NCBI RefSeq assembly: GCF_002091475.1
Contig: NZ_BCTR01000002.1
Coordinates: forward strand, 1-64,000
Source: Sphingomonas azotifigens NBRC 15497
GTDB lineage: Bacteria; Pseudomonadota; Alphaproteobacteria; Sphingomonadales; Sphingomonadaceae
Length of the DNA stretch: 64,000 bases
Reading direction: 5' to 3'
Every line of letters starts with the position of its first letter. The stretch's first letter is position 1. The translations under genes were made by a program, and so were the position numbers. Shown here piece after piece: positions 1 through 8,405 of this stretch. The notes under the pieces are model-generated. The model ran no database searches. It saw only the letters and a program-made list of their open reading frames with translations, and was not told where the DNA came from.

Positions 1-47
1 TGACGGGGAGAGGCTGGAGGAGCCGGTATCAACGCAGCCTGGTATAA
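1..47 (-). repeat. Partial third copy of a dispersed hairpin repeat
   Basis: The first 47 bases are the reverse complement of the left end of the repeat found complete at 6643-6825 and 36083-36263, up to the terminal TTATACC. The rest of this copy lies outside the window. It sits inside the reading frame of the IS110-family transposase remnant at 48-350, just after its RYLRR motif, so the repeat appears to have interrupted that gene. Confidence 0.8.
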
Positions 48-350
48 CCGGCGCAGGTATCTGTCGCCTTGCTTCGATAGGCCGACCAGCTTCGTCTTTC
101 CGCCCGCGGACTGCTGCTTTCGGGTCTGGCCGAGCCGAGCGGCAGATTGTCGGCCCGATTTGAACTGCTCGGGGTCAGCAACGGTAGCGGCGATCGCGGT
201 AATGACACCGCGCCCGAGACGAACCGCATCATGGGGCGCTGCACCGCCTCACCTATGGCTTCGGCATCGAGGGCATCGGCTTGCCGTGCAGCTTCTGCAC
301 CAGCCCCGTGGCACCGGCCTCGTCTATGCCGCAGGCCTGGAACACGCTCG
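48..350 (-). pseudogene. IS110-family transposase remnant
   Basis: Read on the minus strand in shifting frames, this stretch gives pieces typical of IS110/IS1111 transposases. These are DALDAEAIGEAVQRPMMRF (the catalytic-domain motif ADAEAI..A.QRP.MRF), then DPEQFKSGRQSAARLG and SAGGKTKLVGLSKQGDRYLR (the C-terminal Transposase_20 motif, normally SSGGK..LG.ISK.GDRYLRR). The frame changes between pieces and the middle of the protein is missing. The 3' end is cut by the repeat at 1-47. It is a dead insertion sequence. No terminal repeats are visible. The residue matches are seen in the sequence; the family assignment rests on knowledge of IS110 proteins. Confidence 0.7.
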
Positions 351-450
351 GAAGTTTTGAAGTGCTTATCCGATGCTGTCGAGCGACTCCCTCTCGGGCA
401 CACCCGCATGGCATCTGCCAACTGGCGGCGCTATTTGGTGCTGACGGAAA

Positions 451-1056
451 ATGCGCCCTCATGTCTCGAAGGATGCGGAGAGGAGAGCAGCCACGGAACG
501 GACGGCATTGGCGGCATGGGTGGGGCGGGAGATCCTACCCCACGAACGCGACCTTCGTGGTTGGTTGCGGTCGCGCGTCGTGGCGACCGAGGACGTGGAG
601 GACATCGTGCAGGAATGTTATTGCCGGCTTTCACAGCTCTCCGACGTGTCCCATATCGCCGAGCCGCGGGCCTATTTGTTCGCCATGGCGCGGAACCTGG
701 CCCACCGGCAGCGGCAGCGCGCCCGCGTCGTTCGGATCGAGCCCATTGCCGAAGGCGAGGGACGCGAACTGGCGAGCGACCTGCCCTCGCCGGATCGGAT
801 TGCGGCGGGGCGCCAGGAACTTGATCGGGTGCGCGCCGCGCTGGGCACCCTCTCCCACCGCGCGCGCAGGATCTTCCTCCTTCGTCGCGTCGACGGGCTC
901 AGCCAGAAAGAAATCGCCGCACAGCTGGGCGTGACCGAGGCGGTGGTGGAAAATGATGCCAGCCGCAGCCTTCGCGCGATCCTGCGGATGCTGACCGAAC
1001 CGGACGAGATCGTCCCCCCGGCGACGGAGGAAAGAGCCCATGTCCGATCGCGTTGA
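451..1056 (+). CDS. ECF RNA polymerase sigma factor (FecI-like)
   Basis: A 201-residue extracytoplasmic-function sigma factor that would direct RNA polymerase to the promoter of the TonB receptor operon. Region 2 lies around residues 30-95 (DVEDIVQECYCRL, PRAYLFAMARNLAHR). Region 4 lies around 135-190 (LSHRARRIFLLRRVDGLSQKEIAAQLGVTE, a helix-turn-helix). Its 3' end overlaps the FecR-like gene by 17 bases, the usual sigma/anti-sigma coupling, and a TonB-dependent receptor follows. In FecI-FecR systems the receptor senses its ligand and signals through FecR to free or activate the sigma factor. The ligand here is unknown. ATG at 451 is the first plausible start. Confidence 0.9.
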   Translation: MRPHVSKDAERRAATERTALAAWVGREILPHERDLRGWLRSRVVATEDVEDIVQECYCRLSQLSDVSHIAEPRAYLFAMARNLAHRQRQRARVVRIEPIAEGEGRELASDLPSPDRIAAGRQELDRVRAALGTLSHRARRIFLLRRVDGLSQKEIAAQLGVTEAVVENDASRSLRAILRMLTEPDEIVPPATEERAHVRSR

Positions 1057-1984
1057 GCAAGCGGCCGCCGAATGGGCGCTGCGCCACCCGCTCGATCCGG
1101 CGGGGGAGGCCCAAATCGAGGCGTGGCTGGCGGAAGATCCCGGCCATGCGGGCGCGCTCCTGCGCGCAATGGCCGGGCTGAGCCTCGTCGATCAGGCGAT
1201 CGCACCGCGCGCGGATCGCATCGAGCCGGCGCGGCCGTCGTCGGAGGTGCGCCGCCGGTTTCTCGCCGGCGCAGGCGTCGCGCTCGCCGCGAGCATCACC
1301 GGGCTGTTCGGATGGCACTATTGGCGCGCGCAGCATGTCGAAACGGCACGCGGCGAGATCCGCCGGCTTCCGCTTGCCGACGGATCGGTCGCGATGATCA
1401 ATACCGACAGCGCGCTCAGCGTCGCCCTGGAGCGGAACATCCGCCGCATTTCGCTCGATCATGGCCAGGCCTGGTTCCAGGTTGCCAAGGATCGCGCCCG
1501 CCCGTTCGTCGTGGATGCCGGCATCGCGCTCGTGCGGGCGGTGGGAACCGCCTTCTCGGTGGAACGACGCGATCAGGGCGTAATCGTCGCCGTGACCGAG
1601 GGGACCGTGGCGGTTTGGGCGGCAAACGCCAGCGGCGCGATGACGATCATCGATGCAGGCCAGTTCGCGCGCTTTCATGCCGGTGCAGCAACGCCCGTCG
1701 TCGGCACCGCACCTGCCGCGATCACCCGTGCGCTGGCCTGGCGCAGCGGCGAGATCGCGCTGGAGAATGAAACCGTCTCCAACGCGGTTGCCCAGTTCAA
1801 CCGCTATAATCGCCAGCAGCTCGTGATCGAGGATCAGCAACTGGCGCATGCGCGGCTGATCGGCCTGTTCCAGATCGACAAGCCCGGTGATTTTGCCGCC
1901 ACGCTGGCCACATCGTTCGACGCACAGGTAACCACAACGCCCCAGGAAATCCGCATCGCGCGCAAAAAGGCGGAGGCGCGCTGA
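1040..1984 (+). CDS. FecR-like anti-sigma / sigma regulator
   Basis: A 314-residue inner-membrane regulator. Residues 1-45 form an N-terminal cytoplasmic DUF4880-type segment (AAEWALRHPLDPAGEAQIEAW). A single membrane helix lies near 73-92, followed by the periplasmic FecR domain (ARGEIRRLPLADGSVAMINT, about 100-200) and a C-terminal domain near 240-300 that in this family contacts the receptor's signalling domain. It overlaps the sigma gene and precedes a receptor that carries an STN signalling domain, so the three parts of a cell-surface signalling system are present. Length is normal for FecR proteins. Confidence 0.9.
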   Translation: MSDRVEQAAAEWALRHPLDPAGEAQIEAWLAEDPGHAGALLRAMAGLSLVDQAIAPRADRIEPARPSSEVRRRFLAGAGVALAASITGLFGWHYWRAQHVETARGEIRRLPLADGSVAMINTDSALSVALERNIRRISLDHGQAWFQVAKDRARPFVVDAGIALVRAVGTAFSVERRDQGVIVAVTEGTVAVWAANASGAMTIIDAGQFARFHAGAATPVVGTAPAAITRALAWRSGEIALENETVSNAVAQFNRYNRQQLVIEDQQLAHARLIGLFQIDKPGDFAATLATSFDAQVTTTPQEIRIARKKAEAR

Positions 1985-2060
1985 CGGAATCGCCGGCTCG
2001 CCGGCTCGTACGGTGTGAGTGCCTCGAAACAGAAGGCGCCGCACAGGGAGAGGTTCACCG

Positions 2061-4997
2061 ATGGTTTCCTTGCGTTCTCCAATGATCGGCTCCGCGACGC
2101 TGGTCGTCGCCTCGGTTGCGCCGATGGCTGCCGCGACGGCGCAGACCCGCCAATTCGACATATCGGCACAGCCGGCCCGTACCGGGATTCCCCGGTTCGC
2201 GCATCAGGCCGGGATCCAGATCCTCGTGCCGGGACCCTTGGCGGACAACCTCCGGGTCAATCCCGTGCGGGGATCGCTCGACGTCGCCGCGGCGCTGCGC
2301 CGCCTGCTCGACGGAACGGATCTGGTGCCGGTGCGCGCAGGGGGCGCGATCGTGCTGCGCCGCCGCGCGGCCAACGAGCGGGTGTCGCTCACCCCCGCCG
2401 TCGCCCAGATCCAGCCTGCGCCGATGCAAGTGACGGCGGAGCCTGCGCCGCAGCAGGAGCCGAGCGGCGGCGAGGAGATCGTCGTCACCGGCATCCGCGC
2501 CTCGCTGCAGCAATCGATCAACGTCAAGCGCGCTGCCGGGAACATCGTCGACGTCATCACCTCGCAGGACATCGGCAAGCTTCCCGACCAGAATGTCGCG
2601 GAATCGATGAGCCGGATTACCGGCGTCCAGATCACCCGCAGCGAAGGCGAAGGATCGAACTTCACCGTGCGCGGGATTTCCCAGAACCGGCTGGAGATCA
2701 ACGGCCGCTCGTTCCTGGGTCCGAGCAGCGGCGGCGGCGCCTCGCTCGAATCGCTGAGCCCCGAAATCATTTCCAGCATCGTGGTGAGCAAGACCCCCAC
2801 CGCCGACATGCCCGAAGGCGCGCTGGGCGCCACCGTCAACCTGAAGACCAAGCGTCCGCTCGAGCTGGGAGACTTCGTGGCGAGCGGCCGCATCCAGGGC
2901 ATGTATGCCGACCAGGCCGACAAGCTGGGCTATCGCGGGTCGGCACTGGTCTCGAAGACGTTCGGCGAGCGTTTCGGCATCCTGGGCACGGTCGCCTATT
3001 CCGATATCCACACCCTGGCCTATGGCTTCGACAGCGGCGGCTGGACGCGGACCAACGCCATCGACGGCAATGGCGACGGCGTGGACGATGCGGGGCTGGT
3101 CCGGCCCAACCGGCTGATGCAAAAGGTGGACAAGCGCGACCAGCGCCGTCTGACCGCGCAGGGATCTGTACAGTTCCGCCCGGACGACCATTGGGAAATC
3201 ATCCTCGACGGGACCTATTCGCGGCTCGATATCGGACGCGTCGGCATCAACAACCAGATCCTGCTCAACGACAATGACAGCGGCGCCAAGGCCGATGCCA
3301 GCGGCACCATCGTCAGCGGCACGCTCAACAACGTGACGGTGCGTCCGCTGATCTACGACGCCCCCACCCTGCTCAAATCGACCAACATCGGCTTTTCGAC
3401 CGCGTACAAGGGCAGCCTGGTCGAGGTTTCGATGGACGCTTCGTACAGCAAGGCCAGCTCCGAACCCGCAAACGGCAGTTCGATGACCTATGTCGTCGTG
3501 CAGAAGAACGGCAACGTCGCCAACGCGAGCTTCGACTTCCTGACCGGCAATGCCGTGCCGAACATCGCCCTCGCCACCAACTTCAACGCGCTCGATCCCT
3601 CGCAATATCGGCTGAACTCGATTTTCGACGGGGCCATCGTCACCAACAATGACGGCTTCGACGGCCGGGTGGACTTCAAGATCCACACCAATGCCGGGCC
3701 GCTCTCCTCGGTCGAGCTCGGGTCGCGCTTCGAGCATCTCAGCCTCTATTCGGAGGCGCCGCAGAACATCCCCGGCGTGGCCGGGCTGCTGGCGCTGGGC
3801 GACACGAATGGCGACGGGATCATCTCCGTGAACGAGCTTCCCGGCGTCCGCTACAGCGGAACAATCGACTATTATCCGGGCGTGGGCGGCACCTTTCCGC
3901 GCCAGCTGCTCGACGGGCATCTCGATTCCGCCGCCGCCCGCGCCGCCTTCCACCTGCCCAAGCCGACCGCCGAGACGATCCCGCTGGGACGGGTATCGAT
4001 CAAGGACGTGACGCAGGATACGCTGGCGTTCTATGCCAAGGGCAATATCGAGACGACGATCGGCGGGATGGCGCTGACCGGCAATGCCGGAATGCGCTAT
4101 GTCAGCCAGGAGCGGCTTTCGTCCGGCTATCTGTCGGACACGCAGCCGACGGCGGCCAAGCCTACCTTCCATTATTGGCTGCCCAGCGCGAACCTGTCGC
4201 TGGCGATCCGCGACGATCTCAGCTTCCGCGTCGCCGCGGCCAAGGTGGTGGCCCGGCCCAGTCTTGCCGACGTCGCGGTCAGCTTCGTGCCACTGCTGGT
4301 CTCGCGCACCGGCAACCGCGGCAACCCCAATCTGCGCCCGTACGAGGCGACCCAGTATGACGCGACGCTCGAATGGTATTTCGCGCCCGCCAGCGCGCTG
4401 ACCGGCGCGCTATTCTACAAGAACGTCGATTCCTTCACGATCAACCTGACGCAGGAAGAATTCATCCCCGGCGTGTCCGAAACCTATGGGACGTTCCAGA
4501 TTACCCAGCCGGTCAACGGCGAATCGGGCAAGATCAAGGGCTTCGAGCTTGCCTTCCAGCAATCGCTGCGCTTCCTGCCTGCGCCGTTCAACAATCTCGG
4601 CGTCCAGGCGAACTATACCTATGTGGACAGCGAGACCCCGCTGATCGACGAAGCGACCAAGGCACGCCTGCCGCTCCCCGGGCTTTCGCGGCACAGCTAC
4701 AATCTGATCGGCTATTACGAGGACAAGCTGCTGTCGCTGCGCCTCGCCTATATCCATCGCAATGCCTATCTGCAGGGCCAGGGCAGCGCGGCGGCGGGCG
4801 GCAGCTCCTATGCCGCCGGCCGCGGACAGCTGGACTTTTCGGGCCAGGTCAACCTGACCAAGAAGGTGCGGCTGACGCTGGAGGCGATCAACCTCACCAA
4901 GGCGGGCGAGGTGCAATATCTGCAGAACCGCAACCGGCTGCTGAGCAGCGCGCGCGAGGATCGGCGGGTGTTCTTCGGTCTGGCAGCGACCTTCTGA
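2061..4997 (+). CDS. TonB-dependent outer-membrane receptor with STN signalling domain
   Basis: A 978-residue TonB-dependent transporter. It has a signal peptide (residues 1-28), an STN domain near 30-110 that would contact the FecR protein, a TonB-box/plug region near 140-270 (EEIVVTGIRASLQQSINVKR, then LPDQNVAESMSRITGVQI), and a beta-barrel ending in Phe. The start at 2061 is preferred over an in-frame ATG at 2019 because GGGAGAGG lies just upstream and the signal peptide begins there. The IRASLQQSINVKR-type receptors of Caulobacter, Xanthomonas and sphingomonads often import plant glycans or glycosides. The linked FAD oxidoreductase fits an organic substrate better than iron, but the substrate cannot be told. 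Confidence 0.92.
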   Translation: MVSLRSPMIGSATLVVASVAPMAAATAQTRQFDISAQPARTGIPRFAHQAGIQILVPGPLADNLRVNPVRGSLDVAAALRRLLDGTDLVPVRAGGAIVLRRRAANERVSLTPAVAQIQPAPMQVTAEPAPQQEPSGGEEIVVTGIRASLQQSINVKRAAGNIVDVITSQDIGKLPDQNVAESMSRITGVQITRSEGEGSNFTVRGISQNRLEINGRSFLGPSSGGGASLESLSPEIISSIVVSKTPTADMPEGALGATVNLKTKRPLELGDFVASGRIQGMYADQADKLGYRGSALVSKTFGERFGILGTVAYSDIHTLAYGFDSGGWTRTNAIDGNGDGVDDAGLVRPNRLMQKVDKRDQRRLTAQGSVQFRPDDHWEIILDGTYSRLDIGRVGINNQILLNDNDSGAKADASGTIVSGTLNNVTVRPLIYDAPTLLKSTNIGFSTAYKGSLVEVSMDASYSKASSEPANGSSMTYVVVQKNGNVANASFDFLTGNAVPNIALATNFNALDPSQYRLNSIFDGAIVTNNDGFDGRVDFKIHTNAGPLSSVELGSRFEHLSLYSEAPQNIPGVAGLLALGDTNGDGIISVNELPGVRYSGTIDYYPGVGGTFPRQLLDGHLDSAAARAAFHLPKPTAETIPLGRVSIKDVTQDTLAFYAKGNIETTIGGMALTGNAGMRYVSQERLSSGYLSDTQPTAAKPTFHYWLPSANLSLAIRDDLSFRVAAAKVVARPSLADVAVSFVPLLVSRTGNRGNPNLRPYEATQYDATLEWYFAPASALTGALFYKNVDSFTINLTQEEFIPGVSETYGTFQITQPVNGESGKIKGFELAFQQSLRFLPAPFNNLGVQANYTYVDSETPLIDEATKARLPLPGLSRHSYNLIGYYEDKLLSLRLAYIHRNAYLQGQGSAAAGGSSYAAGRGQLDFSGQVNLTKKVRLTLEAINLTKAGEVQYLQNRNRLLSSAREDRRVFFGLAATF

Positions 4998-6661
4998 TGC
5001 GGTCGCGCATAACCCGGTTCGCCAGCGTCGCCGCCGCCCCGGCACTGGCCGTCTTCGCGCCGCCCGCGGCAGCCCGCGATGCCGCGCCGGCGGCCGACAT
5101 TGTCGTCTATGGCTGCACCGCGGGCGGGGTGATGGCGGCGATCGAGGCGCGCCGGCTGGAGCGGACGGTGACGCTGGTGTGCCGCGACTCCTATCTCGGC
5201 GGGATGACCACCAATGGGCTGAGCTGGTCCGACACCGGCAACCACCGCGCGATCGGCGGGCTCGCGCTCGAATTCTATCGCCGGGTGAAGCGCCACTACG
5301 ACGATCCCGCCGCCTGGACCCACGCGCCGCGACCGGCACGGGCCGAGAACTTCATCGACGACGGCGCGATGTGGCAGTTCGAACCCAAGGTCGCGGAGCG
5401 CATCTTGGAGGATTGGGTGCGCGCCGCCGGCGTCCGAGTGGAGCGGCACCAGCCGCTCGATCGCAGCCGCCACGGCGTAGAGCGACGCGGCGCGACGCTG
5501 ATTGCCTTTCGATCGAAGGCGGGACGGCGCTTCGCCGGACGCATGTTCATCGATGCGAGCTATGAAGGCGACCTGATGGCGGCCGCCGGCGTTTCCTTCA
5601 CGGTCGGGCGGGAGGCGAACGCCGCCTATGGCGAGACGCTGAACGGGGTTCAGCTCGGCAGAACGACCAACCACCAGTTCACGCTCGACATCGACCCGTA
5701 CAGGGTGCCCGGCGATCCCGGCAGCGGGCTGCTGCCGCGAATCAGCGCCGAGAAGCCGGCACCGGACGGCAGCGCCGATACCAAGATCCAGGCCTATACC
5801 TACCGGTTGTGCCTGACCGACGTGGCGTCGAACCGCCTGCCGCTGCCCAAGCCCCCGGGGTATGATCCCGGTCAATATGCGCTGCTCCAGCGCTATATGG
5901 ACGCAGGGTATCGCAACTTCTTCCAGAAGTTCGATCGCATTCCCAACGGCAAGGCCGATGTGAACAATTTCGGCGCCTTCTCCACCGACAATATCGGCGG
6001 GAACTATCGCTATCCGGAAGGCAGCGATGCGGAGCGCGAGGCGATCGCGCGCGCGCATGTCCGGTACCAGCAGGGCCTGTTGTGGTTCATGGCGCACGAT
6101 CCAGGGGTGCCGCCGGAAACCCGCGCCGAGATGGGTCGCTGGGGCCTGTGCCGGGACGAATTCGTCGCGAATGCCGGCTGGCCGCGCGAAATGTATGTCC
6201 GCGAGGCGCGACGGATGGTGTCCGATTTCGTGATGGCGGAACCGCAGGTGCGCGGCCTGCAGCCGACGCCGCGGCCGATCGGCATGGGCTCGTACCAGAT
6301 GGATTCGCATAATACGCAGCGCATCGTCGACGCCCGCGGCCATGTCCGCAACGAGGGCAATATCGAGGTGCCGGTCGGTCACGCCTATCCGATCAGCTAT
6401 GATGCGATCGTGCCGAAGCGCAAGGAGGCGCAAAACCTCCTGGTCCCGGTCGCCCTGTCGGCATCGCACATCGCCTATGGGACCATCCGGATGGAACCGG
6501 TCTTCATGATCCTGGGCCAGTCTGCGGCGGCTGCCGCGGATCTGGCGATCAAGGGCAAGCTGCCCGTGCAGACTGTCCCCTATGCGCGGCTGCGGCAGCG
6601 GCTGGTGTCGGAGGGGCAAATTCTGGCGCTCGAAAAAGGATCTTATACCAGGCTGCGTTGA
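4997..6661 (+). CDS. Exported FAD-dependent oxidoreductase (PF12831-type)
   Basis: A 554-residue flavoprotein translationally coupled to the receptor (TGATG overlap). After a signal-like N-terminus ending near residue 27 comes a Rossmann FAD-binding motif (ADIVVYGCTAGGVMAAIEARR, about 32-52), then DSYLGGMTTNGLSWSD and a C-terminal region typical of the FAD-dependent oxidoreductase family PF12831, which is often found beside TonB receptors in glycan or glycoside uptake loci. It probably oxidises the imported compound in the periplasm. The last codons (SYTRLR and stop) are supplied by the dispersed repeat that begins at 6643, so the native C-terminus may have been replaced. Reaction and substrate are unknown. 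Confidence 0.8.
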   Translation: MRSRITRFASVAAAPALAVFAPPAAARDAAPAADIVVYGCTAGGVMAAIEARRLERTVTLVCRDSYLGGMTTNGLSWSDTGNHRAIGGLALEFYRRVKRHYDDPAAWTHAPRPARAENFIDDGAMWQFEPKVAERILEDWVRAAGVRVERHQPLDRSRHGVERRGATLIAFRSKAGRRFAGRMFIDASYEGDLMAAAGVSFTVGREANAAYGETLNGVQLGRTTNHQFTLDIDPYRVPGDPGSGLLPRISAEKPAPDGSADTKIQAYTYRLCLTDVASNRLPLPKPPGYDPGQYALLQRYMDAGYRNFFQKFDRIPNGKADVNNFGAFSTDNIGGNYRYPEGSDAEREAIARAHVRYQQGLLWFMAHDPGVPPETRAEMGRWGLCRDEFVANAGWPREMYVREARRMVSDFVMAEPQVRGLQPTPRPIGMGSYQMDSHNTQRIVDARGHVRNEGNIEVPVGHAYPISYDAIVPKRKEAQNLLVPVALSASHIAYGTIRMEPVFMILGQSAAAAADLAIKGKLPVQTVPYARLRQRLVSEGQILALEKGSYTRLR

Positions 6662-6825
6662 TACCGACTCCTCCAGCCTCTCCCCGTCATCCCGGCGACA
6701 GCCGGGATCCATTCGCCACTCGGTCTCAGCAAACCCCGACAGCGAGACCGCAATGGACCCCGGCTGTCGCCGGGGTGACGATGTGGAGAACGAAGATAGG
6801 TTCTTCTCCGTGCAGGTTGGTATTA
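6643..6825 (+). repeat. Dispersed hairpin repeat with terminal inverted repeats, copy 1
   Basis: A 183-base element closely matching 36083-36263. It starts TTATACCAGGCTG and ends CAGGTTGGTATTA, imperfect inverted ends. Inside, a long stem pairs the arm around 6685-6715 (CCGGCGACAGCCGGGATCC) with the arm around 6751-6781 (ACCCCGGCTGTCGCCGGGG). The arm base that differs from copy 2 (GACAGC against GAAAGC) is matched by a change in the opposite arm (GCTGTC against GCTTTC), so pairing is kept. It overlaps the 3' end of the FAD oxidoreductase and supplies its stop. It has no coding capacity and looks like a MITE-type or transcription-ending element. Confidence 0.85.
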
Positions 6826-6832
6826 GCCTGCA

Positions 6833-7108
6833 CGCCGCGAACGCCACGCGGATCTGCGCAATATCATCGACGCCATGGACATCTGTGACGATGGTCTCGA
6901 CGTTGCCCTTGCCATCATGCGCGAGCGCATCGCGCCACGGCTGTCCCAGCAGGGCATCGAATTGCGCTGGCGCGATACGGCGCGTCGCCCACTGCCCGAT
7001 CTCGATCCCTCGCAGCTGGTCCAGTTGTTCCGGATCGTTCAGGAGGGAACGACCAACACGCTGAAGCACGGCCGCGCCAGCCGCATCTTTATCGATCTCA
7101 GGTCGGGG
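6833..7108 (+). pseudogene. Truncated sensor histidine kinase (dimerisation to N-box)
   Basis: The frame encodes ADLRNIIDAMDICDDGLDVA followed by LDPSQLVQLFRIVQEGTTNT and LKHGRASRIFIDLR, the part of a NarL-partner type histidine kinase before and across the N-box of the ATPase domain. Neither a sensor domain nor the phospho-accepting histidine is present upstream, and the ATP lid is absent downstream. The 5' side abuts the repeat ending at 6825. The 3' side runs into the antisense of another broken gene at about 7110-7118. The intact kinase at 57116-60205 belongs to the same broad class but is not its parent. Confidence 0.7.
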
Positions 7109-7391
7109 GCGAACAGCGTGCCACCCAGGCATTGCGCACTGCCTGCGCCCGCGGGCCATCGACACCTTCGATCGTCGTCACCTCGGCCGTACCCAGCGCG
7201 TTGCGCGGCACCGAGCAGGACCGCACCGGGGCGCCGTCGAGATGGACCGTGCACGCACCGCATTGGGCGGCACCGCATCCATATTTCGTGCCGGTCAGAT
7301 GGGCCGTGTCGCGCAGGACCCAGAGAAGCGGCGTCTCGCCATCCGCCTCGATCCGGTGGCGCTGCCCGTTGACGGTGAGCAGATAGGGCAT
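7098..7391 (-). pseudogene. Truncated (2Fe-2S) subunit of an isoquinoline 1-oxidoreductase-type molybdenum hydroxylase
   Basis: From ATG at 7391 the frame reads MPYLLTVNGQRHRIEADGET and then GTKYGCGAAQCGACTVHLDG, the plant-type ferredoxin motif of IorA/CoxS-like small subunits, with a third-position cysteine in RSCSVP. Homology stops after AWVA near 7118, exactly where the C-terminal CGYCQSG cluster should begin, and about 60-70 residues are missing. The frame then runs into unrelated sequence (the histidine-kinase fragment on the other strand). No large subunit lies next to it. It is non-functional as it stands, because the second Fe-S cluster is lost. Confidence 0.75.
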
Positions 7392-7466
7392 GGTGGGGCT
7401 CCAGTCGGGTGTTGGTCGCCAGGGCGAGCCCGGCGCCGGCCGTCCTCGGCCTGCGCCGGGCTGCAT

Positions 7467-8264
7467 TCAGAAGCGATAGGCGAGCATCAGGCCGGCGATC
7501 GGCTGCCAGCGGCTGCCTTCGCGCGTGACCGGGCTGTCGGCCGCATCGCCCACCAGATAGCCCGCGCTGGCATGGGCGATCACGCCCAGATGGCGATCGA
7601 ACCAATAGCCCGCGGTCACCCCGCCGCCGACGTCGCGCAGCCCCGATCCCGGGCGGTAGGCCGCGAGCCCACTCGCCGCCGCGCCGGCCGCGTCGATGCC
7701 GAAATAGGTGCGGGTATAGTTCGCATCCGCCCAGGTCGTCCGCAGGTCGAAGGACAGGAACAGGTCGCGGCGCTGCACGGCGGCGTAGGAGGCGCTTGCG
7801 GTCGCGAGCAGGCCGTCATGCGTATCGGACACGTCATGCACGACGGACAGTTCCAGCTGCACCCCGCCCTGCCCCTGGGCATTGCCGCCGATGTGGTAGC
7901 CGACGAACCCGCCCGCCTCGACCGCGGTGCCGATCTCGGGAAGCCGGCCGAGCCGCCCGTCCACATCCTGTCGCGGCAGGCGCGGGCCGATCACCGGCCC
8001 GGCGGCGAAGCGCGGATCGGACACCAGATCGACACGCGCACCAGTGCCGCGGAGCTGGAAGTTGACCCCGCGCCAGCGGATGTCGGCGGTGGCGAAAGGA
8101 AAGGGGCGCACGTCGCCGGCGCCGTCGAACTCGGGCACCACCCCGGCACCGAGCGCGACCATGCCATGGGCGCCGCCGTCCTCGGCGGGGGCTTGCTGGG
8201 CATAGGCGGTCGCGCTGGTCAGCGCAGTGGTCCAGGCAAAGGAAAGCAGCAGCAGAATACGCAT
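7467..8264 (-). CDS. MipA/OmpV family outer-membrane protein
   Basis: A 265-residue outer-membrane beta-barrel. It has a cleavable signal peptide (residues 1-23, ending AYAQQ), then GVVPEFDGAGDVRPFPFATADIRW, the opening strands of MipA/OmpV proteins, and a C-terminal barrel strand ending in aromatic Tyr-Arg-Phe. Family members are barrels implicated in scaffolding of murein hydrolases or in osmotic or antibiotic stress; the exact role is not known. It lies downstream of the MFS gene on the same strand, separated by a block of three strong hairpins, so it probably has its own promoter. Confidence 0.85.
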   Translation of the reverse strand: MRILLLLSFAWTTALTSATAYAQQAPAEDGGAHGMVALGAGVVPEFDGAGDVRPFPFATADIRWRGVNFQLRGTGARVDLVSDPRFAAGPVIGPRLPRQDVDGRLGRLPEIGTAVEAGGFVGYHIGGNAQGQGGVQLELSVVHDVSDTHDGLLATASASYAAVQRRDLFLSFDLRTTWADANYTRTYFGIDAAGAAASGLAAYRPGSGLRDVGGGVTAGYWFDRHLGVIAHASAGYLVGDAADSPVTREGSRWQPIAGLMLAYRF

Positions 8265-8290
8265 GGTCGAAACTCCTCGTCATGGGGGTA

Positions 8291-8402
8291 GCCGCCGGAG
8301 GCAGGGGGGTGGCCTCCGGCGGCGGTTCGAGGGATCGCCCACCGCCCAGGGGCGGCGGTGGGTGCTCCCTCGCCGGGTCTGCGGTCTGGCGCCGCAGACC
8401 CG
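8291..8402 (-). terminator. Cluster of three strong hairpins between MFS and MipA genes
   Basis: Three near-perfect inverted repeats follow one another. The first has arms 8291-8302 and 8312-8323 (GCCGCCGGAGGC). The second has arms 8338-8346 and 8354-8362 (CCCACCGCC) nested in an outer stem 8328-8334/8366-8372. The third has arms 8374-8384 and 8392-8402 (CGGGTCTGCGG). They lie just past the MFS stop codon and before the MipA start. None has a U tract, so Rho-independent termination is uncertain. They could also stabilise the mRNA 3' end. Confidence 0.6.
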
Positions 8403-8405
8403 ATC

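Noticed and set aside
2055..4172. Long open frame (about 705 codons) on the minus strand opposite the TonB receptor gene
   Set aside because: It is a shadow frame caused by high third-position GC in the real gene. It has no motifs, no ribosome-binding site and an improbable composition.
6643..6825. Repeat considered as a CRISPR unit or riboswitch
   Set aside because: There are only dispersed single copies with no spacers, and no resemblance to a known riboswitch core. Terminal inverted repeats and position at gene ends fit a MITE-like or palindromic element better.
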